Assembly: GCA_024763075.1 (NCBI GenBank)
Contig: JANTGF010000010.1
Location: forward strand, 1 to 64,000
Reading direction: 5' to 3'
Length of the DNA stretch: 64,000 bases
Origin: Bacteroidales bacterium
GTDB lineage: Bacteria > Bacteroidota > Bacteroidia > Bacteroidales > VadinHA17
Part shown: positions 42,328 through 51,798 of the stretch, piece by piece
Numbering within the stretch: position 1 is the first letter of the stretch
Layout: every line of letters starts with the position of its first letter
Translations under genes and position numbers: made by a program
Notes under the pieces: generated by a model
The model's input: only the letters and a program-made list of their open reading frames with translations
Databases searched by the model: none
Told to the model about the DNA's origin: nothing

Positions 42328-45237
42328 TCACTTTACAAAAGGTTCAGATATAATAATATTCTTCTTCCTCTCTTCCGGTGAAACATCCAGAGATTCTAAT
42401 TTTCCATTTTTAACCACCCCTTCAAGAACTGTATTTTGAGGTGCATGCAATTTAAATTTCACATCCCAGGATTTTGGCCAGGCCGGTAGCAAGTATATTT
42501 TATCATTATCGTATTGAACCAGCATACGTTGCAAGGCAATCATGGCAACAGAACCATGATCCTGGTCCGGTGTCCAGTCGTAATTTGGCCCCCAGTTTGT
42601 CGGGAAACGATAAGCTTTATTCCATGTATTGAAATTTATTGAAGTAAGCTTTGCCGCTTCCCCTGTTAAGCCCAGACAGGCAGCTTTAATGGCATTTTGC
42701 TGCCAGCCGCCTGTTACTTTTATCGCACGGTTTGCGAATGAATGTAGTGCTATTTCCAGGCTGTCTTTGCCAACTCCGAATGTCCTGTATGGAAAAATCG
42801 CATACAACTCCGGATTCTCAACATTTTGTTTGCCACTGTACTTTTCTGCAGGAGCTAAAACAGTCTGTCCGTTTACCGTCTTCATTGGAATTTCAGGTAA
42901 TTCACTTATTAATCTTTCCCATTGTTTTCGTTGTGATTTTGAAACTTCAGTAGCAGGTAATTTTAGTAATTCCGAACAAACTTTATTAATTCCAACAATT
43001 TCAGGAAGCGGGTTTACCGCATTTCTGTATGTCTCCAGTGCCATTGCCGGGTCAAAAAGTATTTTGCCTTTTTTATCCCTGCCCCAATGCTGATCAAAAA
43101 AAGTGATCACTTCCGAAACCACAGGAAGAAGTGTTTCTTTCAGAAAAGTCCCATTCCTGGTAAATGAATAGTAATCAAGCATCATAAGAGAAAGCTCCAG
43201 TCCGCTTTGCCAGTAATATCGGATATAGCGGTTTTCGGTCATTCCCAAAGGTAATTCAGAGCGGTTCCGGCCATAATTCACATCCGTATAAGTTCCCCAG
43301 AAGTACATGGTTTCCGGGAAAAAGGCGCCTTTATGATGATAGTAAGTTTGCGTTGCAAGTTCCCGGATTGGAAGTGCCTTCCTGTACATTTTAAAGAGTG
43401 GTTGCATCAGGTCAAAATCACCCGATTCCAGCATTGACCAGTAGGGCAATCTCGTATTTTGCCACCAGTAGGGTCCGCCCCATCTTCGATAATCTGCATC
43501 AAAATCTTTGAATTTTCCATTCAGGTTTTTTGTATCCACGGTAAAAATGCTGCCGTTAAACTTTATCGGAGAATTGCCACGGCCTCCGCAGGCATTTATA
43601 TACCTTTGTAAAGCATAATTACGTGTGACATTGAAAACCGAATCTTTTTTAAACTCATTCTTTGTTGTGATATGTATGTAACTTCTGTTCCAGAATGAAT
43701 GCCACCATTTTTTATGATTATCATATCTTTCCTGTCTGGAAAATGACTCAATTTTATCCGCATCCTGATTGATTTTTGAAATCCATTCTTTTTGAGTTTT
43801 TGTCTGGGAAGTAAGTGCATAAAGTGAAACGGAAAATTGCTTTATGGATTGGGGTGTTTTTAATTGGTCTGGTGCCGTTTTTTTTAGTTGCCTGGATCGG
43901 ATAAGCCCGCCAAAAGTACGGTACAACAGAGGATCCTTATTGTTTTTTGTATATTTTTCAAGACCCTGTAATTCAAGATTTTCTTTCCAGATAGAACGCA
44001 TATTACGGTGCAGCCAGATAACACCGTCATTGTAATCAGGAAGAATCGTATCCTTCTCCACAAAACCCCCCGGGCCGTCTTTTCCATTTATTCCGTATGC
44101 TGAGTGCAACTCAGCATCACTGATAATTTGTCGGCGCTTCGTTCTCCAGGGTTCTGTACTTACAGTTGCTGAAACAGGAGTGTTACTTATTACATCCATC
44201 TCCACCACAGGATGATCAGCATCAACCCAGGTATTAATTGTAACTCTGTTCTCCTTATTACCTGCAGTAATTTGAATTACACCTTCTTCTAAAATTAACT
44301 TCTGGACAAATGAATTACCGGAATTAAAAGGATTCGGTGAAATTGACAGCCTGACTTTACCAATTTTCAGGAGGCGCCCATTTTCACTCCAGGAATCGGT
44401 TTTTGAGAGATAAAACAGTAAATCTCCATCTTTCTCAACCCACAAATTGATTCCGATATCTCCGTTTCCTGCCGGCATGGAACCCATAGAGTTGAGTGAG
44501 GGTGTACGCCATATTACATTGTAATCAGGCAGTACCGGCAAGTTTGAATTTTGTTTCAGCTCACTCAGAATAAGCTTTATACATTGCTCACCCATTAATT
44601 TATATCCGGCCGGCTCCCAGTGGAAACGGTCGCCTTTGGATAAATCAAGCCGGTTTTCAGCAAGCCCATATAAATCGTTCACAGGAATATTATATTTATT
44701 CATCACCTCTTTTGCCAGTCCGTTTCGTTTGACAATAACAGGATTTATTTCTGCGTTCAGCTCAGGCTTGTCTCTCTCCATAACGGGAGTGATACTTGCC
44801 CAAATCAGTTTGGCGTTACCACAATTATCTTTTATGGTTTTTACATATTTTTCCAAAAGAGGCACATAATCATCTTCCGGAATTCTGCCCTTTGGCCACC
44901 CATGCAATCCGATATTAAAGTGTATCACATCATACTTTCTGTATTTAACAATTTTAGCCAGATCATCAAATAAAAACTTACTTTTAAGATGTATCGGGGT
45001 CAACCAATAATCCACATTGGCTTGTTCCCTCAATCCGGCAATTATCGTGTTTTTATATCCGTTCATTACCGAATTACCAATTAATAAAACATTGGATAAT
45101 TGTGGATTATAGGCTTTTGAAGGATAGAAATTCCAGGGACCCCCTTCAGAGTGCAAACCTAATTCTTCATCTGTTTGACCAATTGATGAAAAAAATATAA
45201 GTACAAAAAAGAGGAAAAGTATGCTTGGTTTTTTCAT
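42328..45237 (-). CDS. SGNH esterase - DUF5703 / alpha-barrel glycosidase-like fusion
   Basis: 969 aa with a signal peptide (about 1-21). Residues 45-230 are an SGNH/GDSL hydrolase: Ser56 in IGNSVMNG, Asn108 in HFNIGLHGW, and Asp203/His206 in GDRFHWEPAGY. Residues about 235-520 match DUF5703 (SMPAGNGDIGINLWVEKDGD). The remainder is an (alpha/alpha)6-barrel-like region (RRWGGPYWWQNTRLPYWSML, TPDQDHGSVAMIALQRML) as in GH95/GH65-type enzymes. An exported enzyme that both removes acyl groups and cleaves a glycan bond is likely; the linkage is unknown. The last of three minus-strand genes after two cellulase-like genes (42-base gap). Confidence 0.82.
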   Translation of the reverse strand: MKKPSILFLFFVLIFFSSIGQTDEELGLHSEGGPWNFYPSKAYNPQLSNVLLIGNSVMNGYKNTIIAGLREQANVDYWLTPIHLKSKFLFDDLAKIVKYRKYDVIHFNIGLHGWPKGRIPEDDYVPLLEKYVKTIKDNCGNAKLIWASITPVMERDKPELNAEINPVIVKRNGLAKEVMNKYNIPVNDLYGLAENRLDLSKGDRFHWEPAGYKLMGEQCIKLILSELKQNSNLPVLPDYNVIWRTPSLNSMGSMPAGNGDIGINLWVEKDGDLLFYLSKTDSWSENGRLLKIGKVRLSISPNPFNSGNSFVQKLILEEGVIQITAGNKENRVTINTWVDADHPVVEMDVISNTPVSATVSTEPWRTKRRQIISDAELHSAYGINGKDGPGGFVEKDTILPDYNDGVIWLHRNMRSIWKENLELQGLEKYTKNNKDPLLYRTFGGLIRSRQLKKTAPDQLKTPQSIKQFSVSLYALTSQTKTQKEWISKINQDADKIESFSRQERYDNHKKWWHSFWNRSYIHITTKNEFKKDSVFNVTRNYALQRYINACGGRGNSPIKFNGSIFTVDTKNLNGKFKDFDADYRRWGGPYWWQNTRLPYWSMLESGDFDLMQPLFKMYRKALPIRELATQTYYHHKGAFFPETMYFWGTYTDVNYGRNRSELPLGMTENRYIRYYWQSGLELSLMMLDYYSFTRNGTFLKETLLPVVSEVITFFDQHWGRDKKGKILFDPAMALETYRNAVNPLPEIVGINKVCSELLKLPATEVSKSQRKQWERLISELPEIPMKTVNGQTVLAPAEKYSGKQNVENPELYAIFPYRTFGVGKDSLEIALHSFANRAIKVTGGWQQNAIKAACLGLTGEAAKLTSINFNTWNKAYRFPTNWGPNYDWTPDQDHGSVAMIALQRMLVQYDNDKIYLLPAWPKSWDVKFKLHAPQNTVLEGVVKNGKLESLDVSPEERKKNIIISEPFVK

Positions 45238-45278
45238 TGTCGAAGTTTTTGCAATTTTAGCCAGATAGTATTTTGTTT

Positions 45279-46619
45279 TTAACCCGCCTTAATTTTTCGA
45301 GTAATCTGCCTGTGCCATTTCACATCACTCCATATCCCTTTAAACTGTGGATGTGTAAAGTTTGAGGTACAGATAAATTTATAGCCGTGCTTTACTGAGA
45401 GTTCAGTTGCTACTTCAGCAGCATATTTTATAAATTCCCATCCGGTTAATGGATGGTCCTGCCAGAAAACAGCACCCCAGCCTTCTGTATTTCCTACCGG
45501 AATATTGTATTTCTTACCCAGTTCAGCAGCTTTCCTGATCCTTTCTTCCATCCAGGTTGAAAGTTCTTCTTTATTGTCACTCCAGTAGCTCAAAACTTTT
45601 GCATAGGATTCTCCAAAATGCCTGTCTTTATCGCTTCGGAACATGTTCAGACCGGAAACACCGGTTTTTGAATTAAAATCACCATTATGTGCAAACCAGA
45701 AATGGGGGTCAATAGCACCAAACTTTGAAAAGTCAATCTGAGTCCAACTGGTTGCTCCCGGCTGACTCACAAAAAACTTCAAATCCGGCCATTTGATTTT
45801 AAGTTTTGCAATAACGCTATCGATAAAAACCTGGTAAAATTCCTGTTGCAGAGGTGTAAACCGGTCATTTTTTCTTTTCATAAAAACTTCATCCGGAACG
45901 TTGGCCTCCGGGTTATTTTCCTTGAAGGTCTTCTCGTTGCTGCGTTGATTCATCTCTTTTTTAAACCACTCAAAACCATGCCAGAGCGGGTATTCATTCA
46001 AAAGGTCCACATAAATTATGTTTTCCAGGAGATCGTGATCATTGATAAAGGCCAGTGTTTCATCCCATGCCCTTACAAAGTCATCAATCCCGTTGAATTC
46101 AAGATTTCTTTTCGTTCCATGAGGCATAAACCATGTAGCCAGACCAATGTAAATTTTTCGTTCTTTGCATTTTGATAAAAACTCAACCAGTCCTTCCCTT
46201 GGTCTTGAATGCATGGAAAACTGATTTCCCCAGTAAGAAGGTTTCCAGGTCTCTCTAATGTGAAAAAATTCCTCCTGAATATTCCCTTTACTGTCTGCAG
46301 CCACAAACTGAGGGAAACAATCCATCCGGATGGCATTGTATCCTCTTTCCACCAATCCATCCAGCACTTTGTCCCAGTCTTCAAAGTCACCTTGTTTATG
46401 GTGGCGCAACAGCCAGGTATAATCCCACATGGCAATGGCTACCGGTTTTTTCATTTTCATTAAGTCAGTAGGTCCATGATTTCCGGTGGAAGGATTTTGT
46501 AAATTGCATGCCGGAAAAAGGGAGGAAATCATCATTGCACCGCTTGCTGCTGCGGCGTTTTTGATAAAGTTGCGACGGTTAAATTTAGTATGTGCCATAA
46601 TATTATGTAAAAAATCCAA
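45279..46619 (-). CDS. Cellulase-like TIM-barrel protein, Tat-type signal
   Basis: 446 aa. Met8 (MAHTKFNRRNFIKNA, codon at 46596-46598) is the likely start, since it begins a twin-arginine signal NRRNFIKN. The barrel starts near 58 with PVAIAMWDYTWLLRHHK. The likely acid/base is Glu209 in YVDLLNEYPLW (Asn-Glu pair typical of clan GH-A), and a second acidic candidate is in PVGNTEGWG near 392. It matches the sugar-binding cellulase-like group often found in Bacteroidota polysaccharide loci. It is paralogous to the next gene upstream, 3 bases away, with which it is cotranscribed. Substrate unknown. Confidence 0.82.
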   Translation of the reverse strand: MDFLHNIMAHTKFNRRNFIKNAAAASGAMMISSLFPACNLQNPSTGNHGPTDLMKMKKPVAIAMWDYTWLLRHHKQGDFEDWDKVLDGLVERGYNAIRMDCFPQFVAADSKGNIQEEFFHIRETWKPSYWGNQFSMHSRPREGLVEFLSKCKERKIYIGLATWFMPHGTKRNLEFNGIDDFVRAWDETLAFINDHDLLENIIYVDLLNEYPLWHGFEWFKKEMNQRSNEKTFKENNPEANVPDEVFMKRKNDRFTPLQQEFYQVFIDSVIAKLKIKWPDLKFFVSQPGATSWTQIDFSKFGAIDPHFWFAHNGDFNSKTGVSGLNMFRSDKDRHFGESYAKVLSYWSDNKEELSTWMEERIRKAAELGKKYNIPVGNTEGWGAVFWQDHPLTGWEFIKYAAEVATELSVKHGYKFICTSNFTHPQFKGIWSDVKWHRQITRKIKAG

Positions 46620-46622
46620 GAT

Positions 46623-47909
46623 CTAGTTCTCTAAAAACCCATTGTTTACTTTCTGATACCATTCCACATTTTCCCAGTTATCCCAGTAAGGATGACTGAA
46701 ATTCCATGGAGTGGTTCCCCAGAATCCGTAATCCGATGACAGTTGCATTCCTTCTTCGCACCAGTCATACAACCATTTCCATGTAAGATCCTTGTGATCC
46801 ATATGCCACCATGGCCCCCAGGCTTCCGTGGTAACCAGCGGAGCTGCGATCTCTTCCGACCATTCCTTTGCCCATTTCAAACGGTTGTGCATGTCTTTCA
46901 TCAGCATGGGCCTCACGGAATGCATGGTCTTGTTAATCCGGTCCATATAGTCTTTATAATTGTGCTCCCCACGGTCTTTTTTCAAGCCTCCAAATCCACT
47001 TCTTGAACTAAAGCGTTCGCTTTGAGTCATCCAGAAATGAAGCTCAAGTACATCAAATGTTTTCAGGTTCATTGCCCTGACTTCTTCCCAAAAACTTGTT
47101 AACGAAAAGGTAAACCGCAATTCCGGATATTTCCACTGAAAATGGGTCAAAGTGGAGTTCATATAGTTTCTTACAAACTTCATTTGAGCATCATTCCATT
47201 TTAGCTTTCTAAAGCTATTCCGGACGCTCCCTGCAGCTTCCATAGCCTCCGGTGCAGAACGGAGTTCTTTACTTTTTACCTGTCCCAAACGGTTCAATTC
47301 CGGGGCAACCGGACTGAAATAAGGAAACTCCTGATCAAAATCAACATAAACCACATGACTCAGTAAATCGTTTTCTTTTAATAGTTCAAGAACTTTTTCC
47401 CAGGCTTTCCAGAAGTATTCCCTCCGGGTAAAATCTTTTCTGATATCAGGAAACTCCGCTGCACCTTTTCCCCACGAAGAAAGAATAACAGAAATGTTTT
47501 TCTTTTTGCATACTTTCATGAACTCTGTTAATTCTGAAACAACAGCATGTTTCCGGTCTTTGTCACTTGCCCCCCAGTTTCGCAAAGGATCTCCGGCAAT
47601 GGTAACCATCTGCCCCTTATCTTCTAATTTTCCTATCACCAGGGGGAAAGCATCAATTCTTACGGTGTTGAATCCACGTTCAACCAGTTCGTCGCATACT
47701 TTATCATAATTTTCATATTCTCCGCCCGGATAATGTTTATTTAACCAGGAATAATCCCACATGGCTATGGTTAATCTGGAAGGAGACAAGCCTGTACGCA
47801 TGTCGTATGTCTCAGAATTGTTATGATCAGAGAAGTTTTCATGTTCATTGCAGCTGGTGATGAACAATACCATCATGCTAAGGAGACCTAAGAAAACGTA
47901 TTTTCGCAT
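46623..47909 (-). CDS. Cellulase-like TIM-barrel lipoprotein, paralogue
   Basis: 428 aa. It has a lipoprotein signal with FITSC and Cys20. It is aligned by eye with the following gene over the whole barrel (LTIAMWDYSWLNKHYPGGEY versus VAIAMWDYTWLLRHHKQGDF; ERGFNTVRIDAFP versus ERGYNAIRMDCFP). The Asn-Glu acid/base pair of its neighbour is Gln193-Glu194 here (YVDFDQEFPYF). The second acidic site is kept (VTTEAWGPWWHMDHKD). Different anchoring (lipoprotein versus Tat) and an altered active site suggest split roles after duplication. It is the first gene of the three-gene minus-strand unit; no strong promoter is visible in 47910-48081. Confidence 0.82.
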   Translation of the reverse strand: MRKYVFLGLLSMMVLFITSCNEHENFSDHNNSETYDMRTGLSPSRLTIAMWDYSWLNKHYPGGEYENYDKVCDELVERGFNTVRIDAFPLVIGKLEDKGQMVTIAGDPLRNWGASDKDRKHAVVSELTEFMKVCKKKNISVILSSWGKGAAEFPDIRKDFTRREYFWKAWEKVLELLKENDLLSHVVYVDFDQEFPYFSPVAPELNRLGQVKSKELRSAPEAMEAAGSVRNSFRKLKWNDAQMKFVRNYMNSTLTHFQWKYPELRFTFSLTSFWEEVRAMNLKTFDVLELHFWMTQSERFSSRSGFGGLKKDRGEHNYKDYMDRINKTMHSVRPMLMKDMHNRLKWAKEWSEEIAAPLVTTEAWGPWWHMDHKDLTWKWLYDWCEEGMQLSSDYGFWGTTPWNFSHPYWDNWENVEWYQKVNNGFLEN

Positions 47910-48081
47910 TTTTATGCCTTTTGAAGTTTTAAACTACGTAATATAATAATTAACACCTGAATAAATGATCTTTGGTTTAGCTTTAGAATTCAGCCTAGGA
48001 AAATACTAAAAATATTTTAGAATTTCAGATTAATAATATTTTTCTTTATCTTACTCACAAATATTAATAATCAGTATCCCT

Positions 48082-50400
48082 ATGTACACTTTTATTAGAA
48101 AATCAGCACTTTTCGTATTACTTTATTTATTTATTTTCTTCTCCTCTCCTGCTGAAGGTTTCTGCCAGGAAAATCATTTGTGGAAAGCAGTTCCCGATCA
48201 GGTTTTTCTTCAGGAAACGGGACAAAAGATCCCGCTTGACAAACCGGTTACATCCGTGGCAGTAATAAATGAGCAGTGTTATGTTGTAATTGGTGGCAAA
48301 ATCAGTTTGCTACGAAATGATTCTTTTGCACCTGATCCCGACACACCGGCAAATGTTAAAAAGCTAAAATCCGTAAATAATGAACTTTGGGCTCTTTCAA
48401 CCGGGGGTATTTATCTCCTTAAGGAAAAGGGGTGGCAAAAAATTGATGACAGGGAATTTGTGGATATATGCTTACATCTGGGCGCTCCCTATGCTGCTAC
48501 CCGGAATGAAGTATATCGTTTCGACGGGGAAAAATTCAATGATGTTAAACCGGAAGGTGGCTATCTTTCCAGTGATATTACCATGCTGATGGAAGATGGC
48601 AGCCAGGTGCTTGCAGATCCTGTACGTGTGGGTCCGGTTGACCAGATAGCTTCATTCAGCGGTACCTTGTTTATTCTAAGGCCGGGGAAATTGGTAGCCC
48701 TTGACGGGAAAGTTGTAAATCAGGACTTTGTTGACTGGGGTACGCTTCCCTCCCCCAACACCCGGGATATGCTGAGTTTTGGAAGTCGCATTTTTGTTAG
48801 TACTAACAGGGGGCTGGGTGTGTTACGCGGTGCTGCACTGACCTCATTGAAAGGAAAAGACGGACTCCCTTTTGAAGAAACCACCTGTCTTGAAGCCGGT
48901 TTTGACAATGATATATGGATTGGCACTTCCAAAGGAGCCATTCGTATGCTCAGGAATGACTGGCATTATTTTGGAGCGGATCACTGGTTGCCCGGGGATA
49001 ATGTGAATGATATTGCCGTTGGGAATAAGGTAGTATATATTGCTACGGATCATGGTTTGGGAATTATTCGGTATGAACCATATACTCTACTGAAAAAAGC
49101 ATTGTATTATGAAAGATACATTGATGAATGGGGAATGAAGCGACTTGGATTTATTCATACCCTGTACAAAAAAGGAGATGAATGGATCAGAGAGATCAGT
49201 GACAATGACGGAGGTCATACAGCACCTTACCTTGCTGCTATGAGCTATAAATATGCAGTTACCGGAGATGAAGCTGCCCGAAAGGAAGCAGTTGAATCTT
49301 TTAAAGCCATGCTCTGGCTGGAAAAGGTTACCCCGGTGGATGGACTGGTAGCCCGCGCTATCTGGTCAACTACCGCCGATGCCGACAGCCGTAGTAAACA
49401 TGGCTCTGGCGGATTACCTGCAAAATGGTACCCTTCGGATGACGGGTTATGGTACTGGAAGGGAGATACATCCAGCGATGAGATTATTACTCACTTTTAT
49501 TCTGTTTCAATCTTTCACGACCTGGTTGCCAAAGGCAAAGAGAAGAAAATGGCCGAACAACATCTTGCCAGGATAGCTACTTACATTATGGAAAACGGGT
49601 GGATGTTGATAGATATGGATGGAAAACCTACCCGCTGGGGGCGATGGGATCCAAAATATTTACTCAGCCCTTATGGATATTACGACAAGGGTTTAAACGG
49701 GCTGGAAGCGATGACATTTGCAAAAACTGCTTATGCCTTAACGGGGGATGAAAAGTTTATGGAAGGATTTCAGCAACTGGTGGACTGGGGCTATCTGAAT
49801 TACATCATTCGCCAGAAAAATACTTTTCCTCCGGAAGTTGTGGCCCCCTGGGATGATAACCTGGCTTTCCGGAGTTATTATACAATTCTTCGTTATACAA
49901 AAGATCCTGTATTAAGGTCAATATTTCTTCGCAGCCTGGAGCGGACATTTGAAGTGAAGCGAATGGAACATATTGGCTGGTTCAATTTCTCCTACGGAGC
50001 TTTAACCGGAAATGATTGTGAAGCAGACCGGGCAGCAAAGTTTTTACGGGAATGGCATTTGGATTGTATTGAATACAATTACCGTAACTCTTTCAGAGAC
50101 GATTTGTACCCGGAAAAAGGTTATGTACCCTACCAGGGAGGAACAAAAGCGATATCACCCAGGGAAACAAGCGTTAAAAGAGGAAGCCGTAGTTCTCTGG
50201 TGTATGACGGAGGAGCCAATGGAAAAAGGGTTATGGAACCTACTGGCTTCCTTCGCGATTACTGGATGGGAAGATATTATGAGATCATTGAAGCTCCAAC
50301 TGTAACTGAAACTTATCTGATATCCGTTCCCAAAAACAAAGAAAATAACACTATTGGAGCAAAGCCTTACGATGGTCCGGGCCGGCCAAAAATGTATTAA
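48082..50400 (+). CDS. Exported beta-propeller plus alpha/alpha-barrel protein
   Basis: 772 aa. A signal peptide (about 1-28) precedes propeller blades at about 50-340 with recurring units like those of two-component-regulator propellers (VKKLKSVNNELWALSTGGIY, FGSRIFVSTNRGLGVLRG, FDNDIWIGTSKGAIRMLRND, NKVVYIATDHGLGIIRY). Residues about 345-740 are helical with Trp/Tyr/Asp-rich motifs (DGGHTAPYLAAMSYKYAVTG, DEIITHFYSVSIFHDLVAKG, RWGRWDPKYLLSPYGYYDKG) of a six-hairpin toroid. The mix suggests glycan recognition by the propeller and catalysis or binding by the barrel. I do not recognise a named CAZy family. It is divergent from the cellulase-like genes. Confidence 0.7.
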   Translation: MYTFIRKSALFVLLYLFIFFSSPAEGFCQENHLWKAVPDQVFLQETGQKIPLDKPVTSVAVINEQCYVVIGGKISLLRNDSFAPDPDTPANVKKLKSVNNELWALSTGGIYLLKEKGWQKIDDREFVDICLHLGAPYAATRNEVYRFDGEKFNDVKPEGGYLSSDITMLMEDGSQVLADPVRVGPVDQIASFSGTLFILRPGKLVALDGKVVNQDFVDWGTLPSPNTRDMLSFGSRIFVSTNRGLGVLRGAALTSLKGKDGLPFEETTCLEAGFDNDIWIGTSKGAIRMLRNDWHYFGADHWLPGDNVNDIAVGNKVVYIATDHGLGIIRYEPYTLLKKALYYERYIDEWGMKRLGFIHTLYKKGDEWIREISDNDGGHTAPYLAAMSYKYAVTGDEAARKEAVESFKAMLWLEKVTPVDGLVARAIWSTTADADSRSKHGSGGLPAKWYPSDDGLWYWKGDTSSDEIITHFYSVSIFHDLVAKGKEKKMAEQHLARIATYIMENGWMLIDMDGKPTRWGRWDPKYLLSPYGYYDKGLNGLEAMTFAKTAYALTGDEKFMEGFQQLVDWGYLNYIIRQKNTFPPEVVAPWDDNLAFRSYYTILRYTKDPVLRSIFLRSLERTFEVKRMEHIGWFNFSYGALTGNDCEADRAAKFLREWHLDCIEYNYRNSFRDDLYPEKGYVPYQGGTKAISPRETSVKRGSRSSLVYDGGANGKRVMEPTGFLRDYWMGRYYEIIEAPTVTETYLISVPKNKENNTIGAKPYDGPGRPKMY

Positions 50401-50455
50401 AAATAAATAACAAATAAATACTTCGTAGATCAGGAATAATTAAATTTATAAATAA

Positions 50456-51043
50456 ATGAAAGCAAGTATTCTGGATGGTTTAGGAAAAGGTGATATTGCA
50501 ATGAATAACATTCATAAAATGATTATCCATGAACTCATGGAAATTGAATGGAAGGTTGAATCTTTTATTTTACACGATATGAAAATCACCCATTGCCTGG
50601 GTTGTTTTGAATGCTGGATGAAAACTCCCGGAATATGCCGGTTCGATGATGCCGGGCGAAAAATTGCCAAAAGCTTTATACAAAGTGATCTGGTTATTTT
50701 TCTAACGCCGGTTACTTTTGGCGGCTACTCTTCAGAGTTGAAAAAAGCGCTGGACCGGATTATATGTCTTGACCTTCCGTTTTTTAAAAGATATAACGGA
50801 GAAGTTCATCATAAAATGCGGTATAAAAAATATCCGGGTTTCATGGTGGCTGGTATTTTGCCGGAAGCAGATCCGGAAAGTGAACGAATATTCAAAACCC
50901 TGGTTGAACGGAACGCACTCAACTTTTTTCCTCCTGCTCATGTCAGTGGGTTCATATACAGATATCAAAGTCAGGAAGAAATCCAGAAAACGATCAACAC
51001 ACTTCTTGGCGTTACAGAAACAATCACATCAATAACAAACTAA
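50456..51043 (+). CDS. Flavodoxin-fold NAD(P)H-dependent FMN reductase family protein
   Basis: 195 aa. The sequence THCLGCFECWMKTPGICRFDD (split over about 41-61) and SDLVIFLTPVTFGGYSSELKKALDR fit the FMN_red/flavodoxin-2 group, in which the CxxCxxC region follows the first strand pair. The phosphate-binding loop at the N-terminus (DGLGKGD) is shorter than the usual GSPR form. It is cytosolic, probably an FMN-dependent electron carrier or quinone/nitro reductase. It opens the five-gene redox cassette; 4 bases separate it from the next gene. A near-match to the -7 box (TACTTCG) lies 35 nt upstream. Confidence 0.8.
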   Translation: MKASILDGLGKGDIAMNNIHKMIIHELMEIEWKVESFILHDMKITHCLGCFECWMKTPGICRFDDAGRKIAKSFIQSDLVIFLTPVTFGGYSSELKKALDRIICLDLPFFKRYNGEVHHKMRYKKYPGFMVAGILPEADPESERIFKTLVERNALNFFPPAHVSGFIYRYQSQEEIQKTINTLLGVTETITSITN

Positions 51044-51047
51044 GGCA

Positions 51048-51728
51048 ATGAGAACAAAAAAGCAGGCACTACTCCTGGTCGGAAGCCCCGGAAAAGAGAA
51101 CAGTACATCTGCATCACTGGGTACCTTCTTAATTGAAAAATTACAGGATCATGGATTTAAAACAGATGTTCTTTTCATCTATAAATCAATCAGGCAGGAT
51201 GATAGCAAAAGAGCTTTACTGGGAAAGGTTCGTCAGGCGGATGTAGTTGTGATTGCATTTCCTCTGTATGTTGATTCCCTGCCCTATCTGGTTGTCAAAT
51301 CACTGGAAATCATTGCAAAAGACAGAAAAGAGAAAATACCAAAAACGGAACAAAGTTTACTTTGCATCGTAAATAACGGGTTTCCAGAAGCAAGTCAGAA
51401 TGATACTGCAATTGCCATATGCCACAGATTTGCCGCTGAAACTGGTTTTAAATGGGCCGGAGGTCTTGCTCTGGGAGGCGGAGGTGCTATAGGAGATAAA
51501 CCATTATCCGGTATTAAATCCAGGGCAAGGAATGTCATAAAATCACTGGAAATTACTGCGAATTCCTTAAATTCCAGAGTACCTTTGCCTCAGGAAGCCA
51601 TCACATTAATGGCAAGACCTATCGTTCCAAAGTGGCTTTACCTTTTAATTGCCACGATTGGCTGGAAGAAAACAGCGAAAAAATTTAACACACATAAAAA
51701 TTTATATGACAGGCCATTTTTAAGTTAA
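51048..51728 (+). CDS. Flavodoxin-fold NAD(P)H oxidoreductase-like protein
   Basis: 226 aa. The N-terminus ALLLVGSPGKENSTSASLGT is the FMN phosphate loop of the NADPH-dependent FMN reductase family, and VVVIAFPLYVDSLPYLVVKS is the second flavin contact. GGLALGGGGAIGDKPLSG follows near 140. The last 40 residues (PKWLYLLIATIGWKKTAKKF) are hydrophobic then basic and could associate with a membrane. It is paired with the preceding flavodoxin-like gene (4-base gap), so the two may form a heteromer or act in series. The substrate is unknown. Confidence 0.8.
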   Translation: MRTKKQALLLVGSPGKENSTSASLGTFLIEKLQDHGFKTDVLFIYKSIRQDDSKRALLGKVRQADVVVIAFPLYVDSLPYLVVKSLEIIAKDRKEKIPKTEQSLLCIVNNGFPEASQNDTAIAICHRFAAETGFKWAGGLALGGGGAIGDKPLSGIKSRARNVIKSLEITANSLNSRVPLPQEAITLMARPIVPKWLYLLIATIGWKKTAKKFNTHKNLYDRPFLS

Positions 51729-51743
51729 ATTAAAAAATAAGAC

Positions 51744-51773
51744 TTGGATTTTCATTAAAATTTTAGTACTTTG
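51744..51773 (+). promoter_or_regulatory. Internal promoter candidate before the MBL-fold gene
   Basis: TTG (51744-51746), 20 nt, TACTTTG (51767-51773), 25 nt before the ATG. It allows the last three genes of the cassette to be expressed apart from the first two. Confidence 0.45.
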
Positions 51774-51798
51774 GTATAATCATCAACACTCACCAATT

